A stretch of 36,251 nt of DNA from Calditrichaceae bacterium (GTDB lineage Bacteria > Calditrichota > Calditrichia > RBG-13-44-9 > J075). A program made the translations under genes and the position numbers. The DNA lies in the NCBI GenBank assembly GCA_013360445.1, contig JABWBP010000032.1, forward strand, positions 1 through 36,251, written 5' to 3'. Numbering within the stretch: position 1 is the first letter of the stretch; the number at the start of each line of letters is the position of its first letter. Shown piece after piece: positions 31,216-36,251 of this stretch. The notes beneath the pieces are model-generated. The model did no database searches, was not told the DNA's origin, and saw only the letters and a program-made list of their open reading frames with translations.

Positions 31216-32600
31216 CGTAATGCGTAACTGGGTAAGTGCCACCACCTCCCGGTCAGTTTTTTGGGATGAAGTGCCAGCACCTCCCGGTCAGTTTCGGAAT
31301 GGTCTTCGAGGTATTTCATAATGAATTTCATTCAACATAGGTTGTTCTTTAGGAGCGCGTCGGCGCAACTGGTAAAAGCATATTCGCGCTTCCGTGAGCA
31401 ACACTTCACATCGTACCAACCGTCCGGTCCAGTTGCGATCAACCGGAAAAGAGCGACCCAACATAGTTACCATCCCTTGCTGATTGGTTCGTCGGATATA
31501 CACCATTCGAGCTGCGGGATAATCAGCGGGATGAACTTGGAGATCCAACTGCCATTGCTTCGGAAAAAGACCACGCTGGGGAGCGCTATCCTGTCGTTGT
31601 CTGGTTCGCTGGCAATAGGTCTTAATATAGCGAGCCGAAGTGCGTTGAAGGCTGCCCAGCGATTCATGGGTAAAGCGTGCCCACACTTTGGCTTGCCACT
31701 TTCCGTTATAACCTTCGATAGCAGCCTGGAAGCCTTTTTCAGCCGGAGGAACAAATACCGGCGTCACCCCCAACGACAAACACAAGCGCATCACCTGGCT
31801 AATGGTGTCGCGGCGCTGATGCGCTCCTTGAAAAAGTGCATCATTATCAAATTGGGCGCAGCCAGGCAAGCCCCAGCTTTGCCAATGACGGCTAAGCGCC
31901 TGAACAACATCGGTGGCTTTGATGCTGGCGGCTTGAGGCCAGGAGCCTGCCAGTCCACCATGCAACGAGACAACATTCAAGACTTCTACCAGCGGGCCGT
32001 CTTTAATCTTCAGGCCTTCAACCAGGTCAAATTCATCCAATTTACAGCGCTGCTCGGCTACCTCCGGCAGATACCATCCTTTGGGCGGCGCTTTGCGGCG
32101 TTGGGTTCGGTGATGATCCAACTGCCCCCAGCGCTCAAAAATCCGGTTGATGGTGCGAACGCTGGGTATCTTTTCAAGACCCTTCTCCAACAACCCTCTT
32201 CTGACGGCTTCCGCTCCATATTCCCCCAAATCACTATGCACACGAAGATGATGACGCGTTTCGATGATCATCGCCTCCATTCGGCAATCAGTACGATTGG
32301 GCTGGCAATGGGGGGCGCTAGACCGAGCAGCCCAATCAACACTATCCAGTTCCTTACCTTTTGCACGTTCTACCCAAAGCTGTACCGTACTCAAACTGCG
32401 ATGGACACGACGAGCCACCGAACGCATCTTTTCTCCACCGCGAACCGATGCTACCATGGACCGTCGCTTATCACCTTTAGAAGCTCTTTTTTGTTCATAA
32501 TCAATACCTCCTGATGGTCTTTATGAACAATATAAATAATCCTAATTCAGAAAACAAAATTGACCGGGAGGTGCTGGCACTTACCCCATTACGGAATACG
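31216..32600 (-). mobile_element. IS481-like insertion sequence
   Basis: A transposase gene is flanked by terminal inverted repeats. The left end (about 31216-31258) contains CGTAANNNGGG then TAAGTGCCACCACCTCCCGG and TCAGTTTT. The right end (about 32558-32600), read inward, contains CGTAATGGGG then TAAGTGCCAGCACCTCCCGG and TCAATTTT. A second inner copy of the left end (AAGTGCCAGCACCTCCCGG) starts at 31269, 35 bases after the first. Exact termini and target duplication could not be settled. The element sits downstream of the YhaN-like gene and does not visibly interrupt a gene. Confidence 0.85.
31288..32457 (-). CDS. IS481-family transposase, possibly frameshifted at its start
   Basis: A 389-residue DDE transposase when read from the ATG at 32457. 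An N-terminal helix-turn-helix (VASVRGGEKMRSVARRVHRS then LSTVQLWVERA) is followed by an rve integrase core with Asp141 or Asp144 (KLDEFDL), Asp204/Asp206 (AQFDND) and Glu248 (KGFQAAIEGYNGKW). This ATG has no ribosome site. A good one (AGGAGGT, 32506-32512) precedes an ATG at 32498, which starts a 15-codon ORF (MNKKELLKVISDGPW) in another frame, ending across the 32457 ATG. One extra A in the A6 run (32487-32492) would join the frames into MNKKRASKGDKRRSMVASV. The stop codon lies inside the inner copy of the inverted repeat. Confidence 0.87.
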   Translation of the reverse strand: MVASVRGGEKMRSVARRVHRSLSTVQLWVERAKGKELDSVDWAARSSAPHCQPNRTDCRMEAMIIETRHHLRVHSDLGEYGAEAVRRGLLEKGLEKIPSVRTINRIFERWGQLDHHRTQRRKAPPKGWYLPEVAEQRCKLDEFDLVEGLKIKDGPLVEVLNVVSLHGGLAGSWPQAASIKATDVVQALSRHWQSWGLPGCAQFDNDALFQGAHQRRDTISQVMRLCLSLGVTPVFVPPAEKGFQAAIEGYNGKWQAKVWARFTHESLGSLQRTSARYIKTYCQRTRQRQDSAPQRGLFPKQWQLDLQVHPADYPAARMVYIRRTNQQGMVTMLGRSFPVDRNWTGRLVRCEVLLTEARICFYQLRRRAPKEQPMLNEIHYEIPRRPFRN

Positions 32601-32640
32601 CAACACTTATCACCCCGGCTATCCGGGGCATTACGCCCCT

Positions 32641-34980
32641 TCACCGCGCCTTGAAATCCACCGCCGGTACGGTCTGCACGTTCACCTGGTTCATATTGAT
32701 GTATTTCTGCAGCGCGGTCTGCACTTCTTCCTTGGCGGAGAAATAGATGACCTGCCAGCCGCGCCGGGCAAACTCCAACAAAACCTCCAACTGCCGCTTC
32801 AACCGCTGACGGTCGGATTTCAAAAACGGATCGTCGAGAATGAAAAATCCTTTTTCGTTGCGCAGCAGTTTCTCCGCCAGGGCCAGACGAATCACGAAAT
32901 AGAGCTGGTCATAAGCCCCGCTGGAAAGCCAGGCGGCCGGGAGAACCCTGCCGTCGCGCCGCTTGATGCGGATGCCGGCGGTGTGGGATTCGTAGGAAAC
33001 CGCGGGGTAAAGCCCTTCGGTAATCTCTTTGAACATGCGCGAAACGTTGCTCTTCTCCCCGAACAGCACCGACACTTTTTGCCGTTCTTCCCGCTCCACC
33101 TCCTCGAAAATCTCCACGGCAACGCGGGCGGTGCGCTGGCGGGCGCCGACCTCGCCCAAAAACTGCTGCAAATCCTCTGCTAAGCGTTCCAGGTCCGTCA
33201 AGGTGCGGCAGGGCAGCATTTCATCCTCGCCCGGCAGGGTGGCTTCCCGGGCCCGCCGCTCGAAATCCGCCAGCCGCTCGCGCACTTCCCGGGTCTGCCG
33301 CTGCATTCTCTCGATCTCTTCTTTGATTTGCTGCTGCTCCGCTTTCTTCTTCTCCAGGGTTTTTTCGTTGAACTGGAGGTCGGGGGCCACCGCCTGGTAT
33401 TCCTTCAAATCCTGGATTTCCGCCTGCCAATGCTGAATCCACTCCGCCACCGCCTCTCCCTTCATCCCGAAAAGGCTCTTCAAAGTGGCCATGGATTCCT
33501 TGATTTTCTGTTCCTGCTCCCGGCGCTGCCATACTTTTTCGCGATATATTTCGAGGGATTCCAGGTTGTGGCGCGCCTGCACCACCCGGACGCCCTGGCG
33601 GGCCTCTTTAACGCGATGGTCGATCTGGGCCAGCCGTTCTTCCCGCATGGCCTTGCAGCTATTTTCCAGAAAAGCCAGCCGCCCCTCGCTGGCGGCCACC
33701 CGCTGCTGCTGGCGCTGAAGATTTTCTTCGAAGCGCTGGATTTGCTCCTGAATTTGAGAAATGTCGCTGCCCGGCACGCCCAGGTCTGCGGCGCGGTTCA
33801 GCAGGTTCTGCTCCAACTGCTTCAATTCCCCGCTCAGCTTGATGAAACGAAAATAATAAAAAACCGCCAGGCCAAAGGTAATCGTCCCCGCCGCAATAGC
33901 GCTAACCAGCATATACACCTGGGGAAACCGGCTCAATCCTAACAGCAGGGACAGGGATATCAGCAGAAAAATAAGCACCCCGGCGCGCCAAAAATTCCTT
34001 CCCGCGTTCCGGCGGGCAAATAATTCATTGATCTCCGAGCGCCGCCGGAACAGCGGCTTCAATAGTTCATCGATGCCGGTCTTGCGTTTTTCACTGATCT
34101 GCAACTGGCTTTTGTAGTCTTCCAGCCGCCGGGCTTCTTCCTTCCGTTCCGCGTCCTGAAGCTGAAGCTGCTGCTGCACCTGCTCGCGTTCGAATTCCCG
34201 GTCTTCGATGAACCCTTCGAGCTGCTGCCATTCCGAAAATTCCTCATCCGTGAAGGCTTTTAAGGTATCCAACTTTTCCAGGGCGGCCAGGATGACGTCG
34301 AGATGCCGTTGGCCGTTTTGAAATTTTTCTCGCAGGCGGGCTTTTTCCAGGTCGCGGATTTCCCCTTCTAACTCCCGGAAGCGGTTTTGCCGGGAGAGCA
34401 TTTGCTCTTCCAACGCGCCATAGCCCTGGGAATGGGCGGCCTGCAGGAATTCCCCGGCTTCTTTCAGCAGCCCTTCAGCTAACAGAACCCGGCTCTTCAA
34501 ATGCTGGCTCTGGCGGGTGTTGACGGTATCCATCCCTTCGGTAAGATTTCCCAGGACGCGCAATTGATTTTTGATTTTCTGGATTTGATTGCTGCGCAGA
34601 CCCATCAGCCGTTCGGTTACGTCGCCGTAAAATTCATTTTCCCGGGCGATGGAGAGGTCGCTGTTGCGGATCACGAAGAGGTTGCGGTATTCCTCCGCGG
34701 AAAGCGCCAGCAGCTCGGTGATCTGCCCTCCCTCGGGAAGCTTGTGCTCTTCTCCCCGGTCGGTTTCTAAGAGCACGTAGCCATCCGGCTTCTCGTTCAC
34801 CCGCTCGATTCCGCTGAAGAGCTTCTGCCCCTTGCCTAACAGCAAACGGATGAGCGCTTCCAGGGTGAGGGTTTTGCCGTCTTCGTTCTCCCCCCAGAAC
34901 AGGTTGAAATCGGTTAAGCGAAGTGTCCCGGAATCGGTGAGCGGCCCGTATTTCCGGATGGAAAATTCTTTGATTCTCAT
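32641..34980 (-). CDS. YhaN-like AAA ATPase (Rad50/SbcC-type) with a membrane hairpin
   Basis: A 779-residue ABC-type ATPase with Rad50/SMC architecture, probable partner of the Mre11/SbcD-like nuclease encoded just upstream. Walker A is GENEDGKTLTLEAL (about residues 31-44). Long coiled coils follow (about 150-320 and 390-640). The C-terminal lobe has a signature-like LSSGAYDQLYFVIRLALAEKLL and Walker B GFFILDDPFLKSD. Where Rad50/SbcC would carry a CxxC zinc hook, two hydrophobic segments appear instead (about 333-352 and 358-382, VLIFLLISLSLLLGL and AIAAGTITFGLAVFYYF), suggesting membrane anchoring. The start overlaps the nuclease stop as ATGA. The insertion sequence lies directly downstream. 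Confidence 0.88.
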   Translation of the reverse strand: MRIKEFSIRKYGPLTDSGTLRLTDFNLFWGENEDGKTLTLEALIRLLLGKGQKLFSGIERVNEKPDGYVLLETDRGEEHKLPEGGQITELLALSAEEYRNLFVIRNSDLSIARENEFYGDVTERLMGLRSNQIQKIKNQLRVLGNLTEGMDTVNTRQSQHLKSRVLLAEGLLKEAGEFLQAAHSQGYGALEEQMLSRQNRFRELEGEIRDLEKARLREKFQNGQRHLDVILAALEKLDTLKAFTDEEFSEWQQLEGFIEDREFEREQVQQQLQLQDAERKEEARRLEDYKSQLQISEKRKTGIDELLKPLFRRRSEINELFARRNAGRNFWRAGVLIFLLISLSLLLGLSRFPQVYMLVSAIAAGTITFGLAVFYYFRFIKLSGELKQLEQNLLNRAADLGVPGSDISQIQEQIQRFEENLQRQQQRVAASEGRLAFLENSCKAMREERLAQIDHRVKEARQGVRVVQARHNLESLEIYREKVWQRREQEQKIKESMATLKSLFGMKGEAVAEWIQHWQAEIQDLKEYQAVAPDLQFNEKTLEKKKAEQQQIKEEIERMQRQTREVRERLADFERRAREATLPGEDEMLPCRTLTDLERLAEDLQQFLGEVGARQRTARVAVEIFEEVEREERQKVSVLFGEKSNVSRMFKEITEGLYPAVSYESHTAGIRIKRRDGRVLPAAWLSSGAYDQLYFVIRLALAEKLLRNEKGFFILDDPFLKSDRQRLKRQLEVLLEFARRGWQVIYFSAKEEVQTALQKYINMNQVNVQTVPAVDFKAR

Positions 34981-36044
34981 GCCTGCGACTCCATCATTGC
35001 TTTCAGCGCCAGTTCCAGAACCTGCTGTCTTTCCGCTTCCGGCAGGGTGCGCGCCTCCAGGCGCTCCAGGAAGAGTTTGAAGAGATCGTCTTCCAGGATT
35101 TCCCGGATATCGCGAAATTCCGTTTTGACAAGCTCGATGCGTTTCCCGGAGAATTTGCTGATGGCGCGATGGAGTTCCTGCTCGCTCATTTGCAGCGCCT
35201 TGCCGTTAAAATACCCCCCGACCTCCAGGAGCAGTTGCGCGTTATCGGGAAGATCTTGCAAGGCATCTTTAATCGCATAGAGAGGGTTTTGCTCCCGGAA
35301 AGGGTCTAAGCGGAGCTCCATTTTTTGGTAGTAGAAGGTATTCAAGACCTGGGGGGCGGGCGGGCGGCCTAACTCCAGCGCGTTCACTTTGCGCGGCCCC
35401 AATTCCGCGCGGGTAACCGCGGCCGGGGAGCCGGGATAGACGAAATAGCCGCCTTCTTTGAATTCATGCGCGCTGAAATTGCTGTGAAAATGCCCTGCTA
35501 ACACGTACCGCCAGGGCAGGCTTTCGAAGTAGGATAATTTAACCGGCAGGTAGCGCTGGCGGCCTTCCTGCCCGTACTGATCCCATCCCCCGGTAATATC
35601 CAACAATTCCCCGTGAAAAAGGAGCACGTGAGCGGCGTCCGGCCGGGCGTTCCGGGAGGCCAGGATGAGGTACTCCAGCACCTCTTCTTCCAACAGCTCT
35701 TCGTAGGGAAATCCCCAGAAGAAAACTCCCTCGATTTCCAGGGGGCGGAGGAGGTCGCGAAATACGGTTACTCTCTCGCCTAAGAAAACGCCTTCGGGGT
35801 AAGCCCCGGCGTCGTGGTTGCCGGGGATGATCAGCACCGGAAAATCGATGCGGTTGAACAATTCCCGGATTTTGGGGCGCAGCTTATGGGCGTCGGCGCT
35901 GCTGTCGAACAAATCGCCGCAGATCGCCATCACGTCAAAATGCTCGAAATGCCCTAATTCGATGATTTTTTGGAGAGCCTGCCAGCGCACGTCCTCGTAT
36001 TCCCGGATGTGGAGATCCGCAGTATGGAGCACCTTCATAGCCAT
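34977..36044 (-). CDS. SbcD/Mre11-like DNA repair exonuclease (YhaO type)
   Basis: A 355-residue metallophosphoesterase. Conserved metal-binding motifs appear in order: KVLHTADLHI (N-terminus), AICGDLFDS (about 44), IIPGNHDAGAYP (about 74), LLFHGELLD (about 140) and VLAGHFHSNFSAHEF (about 180). A C-terminal DNA-binding/capping region follows. The ATG at 36038 (MKVLHTADLH) is an equally plausible start, because GGGA lies better placed for it. By homology it is a Mn-dependent nuclease working with the ATPase encoded downstream (ATGA overlap) on DNA ends. No gene is seen upstream within the window. Confidence 0.92.
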   Translation of the reverse strand: MAMKVLHTADLHIREYEDVRWQALQKIIELGHFEHFDVMAICGDLFDSSADAHKLRPKIRELFNRIDFPVLIIPGNHDAGAYPEGVFLGERVTVFRDLLRPLEIEGVFFWGFPYEELLEEEVLEYLILASRNARPDAAHVLLFHGELLDITGGWDQYGQEGRQRYLPVKLSYFESLPWRYVLAGHFHSNFSAHEFKEGGYFVYPGSPAAVTRAELGPRKVNALELGRPPAPQVLNTFYYQKMELRLDPFREQNPLYAIKDALQDLPDNAQLLLEVGGYFNGKALQMSEQELHRAISKFSGKRIELVKTEFRDIREILEDDLFKLFLERLEARTLPEAERQQVLELALKAMMESQA

Positions 36045-36251
36045 TTCCCGACGTTTGCACTAAAAAATTGTACAGCAAATCTTCTTGCTAAACAAGGAAT
36101 TAATTTTAAAGAAGTTGGTGGAGGAATGGGAAGTGGGAAGTGAGAAGTGAGAATGGAGGGTTCGCTTAATTTTTTTGCCACTTCGGTAAAATATTTTTCT
36201 ATTCCGCCCTTTCAGGGCTTCCCAGCGGTGTTTTTTTCTACCCCGGAGCGT
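36045..36251. other. Upstream region of the nuclease operon with word repeat, no gene
   Basis: No coding sequence is recognisable. The 5' part (36060-36110) is A/T-rich and probably contains the promoter of the nuclease/ATPase operon on the minus strand. A short purine-rich word repeat (GAAGTGGGAAGTGAGAAGTG, 36130-36149) with variants of GAAGTGR is visible. Confidence 0.5.

Noticed and set aside
31321-32514. 397-residue plus-strand ORF
   Set aside because: It lies antisense to the transposase, which has a recognisable DDE core in the other strand.

Overview
The window looks like an origin-proximal piece of a diderm (Gram-negative-type) bacterial chromosome with moderately high GC. It opens with the classic block rpmH-rnpA-[small ORF]-yidC-mnmE-mnmG. 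Three ParB-type parS sites (core TTTCACGTGAAA) lie in the 2 kb that covers mnmG. TolC, RND and beta-barrel proteins, a YidC with a large periplasmic domain, and many lipoprotein or signal-peptide genes all argue for an outer membrane. The mix (HhH-beta-barrel protein, tricorn-type protease, ECF/HEAT cluster, word-like intergenic repeats) would fit a lineage of the FCB group or a related candidate phylum such as Calditrichota/KSB1. That placement is inference without a database search.

Layout. 1-193: no gene, but a long hairpin and the rpmH promoter. 194-6026: ribosomal protein bL34, RNase P protein, a 35-codon coupled ORF, membrane insertase YidC and the tRNA-U34 modification pair MnmE/MnmG, all on the + strand. 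6162-9909: a minus-strand HhH/outer-membrane barrel protein, a 0.77 kb gene-free stretch with a G/C-run inverted repeat, and an aldo/keto reductase. 10153-16217: a membrane protein of PH-like type, a small beta-barrel protein, and divergent from it a tricorn protease homologue. A strong bidirectional terminator (16248-16287) separates this from a complete minus-strand efflux operon: TetR regulator, TolC, membrane fusion lipoprotein, a small four-helix-bundle-like ORF and an RND pump (16370-22795). 22978-23748 is a membrane-anchored protein of unknown role.

23953-29372 is the most interesting block. It holds an ECF sigma factor, its zinc-finger anti-sigma factor with one membrane span, and three consecutive exported HEAT-repeat proteins, all on the same strand. 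It looks like an envelope signalling unit with periplasmic scaffold proteins. A 212-bp insertion carrying a 17-bp minisatellite, bounded by a 15-bp direct repeat, splits the sigma and anti-sigma genes exactly at the sigma stop codon.

29412-36044 (minus strand): a membrane fatty acid desaturase, a conserved-looking unknown protein, an IS481-like insertion sequence with a probable frameshift at the transposase start, and a YhaN/YhaO-type (Rad50/Mre11-like) pair. In that pair the ATPase carries a predicted membrane hairpin in the middle of its coiled coil. A recurring theme is short word-like repeats or hairpins sitting directly at gene 3' ends (about 11513, 16351, 19583, 24524, 25563, 27244, 28526, 36125).
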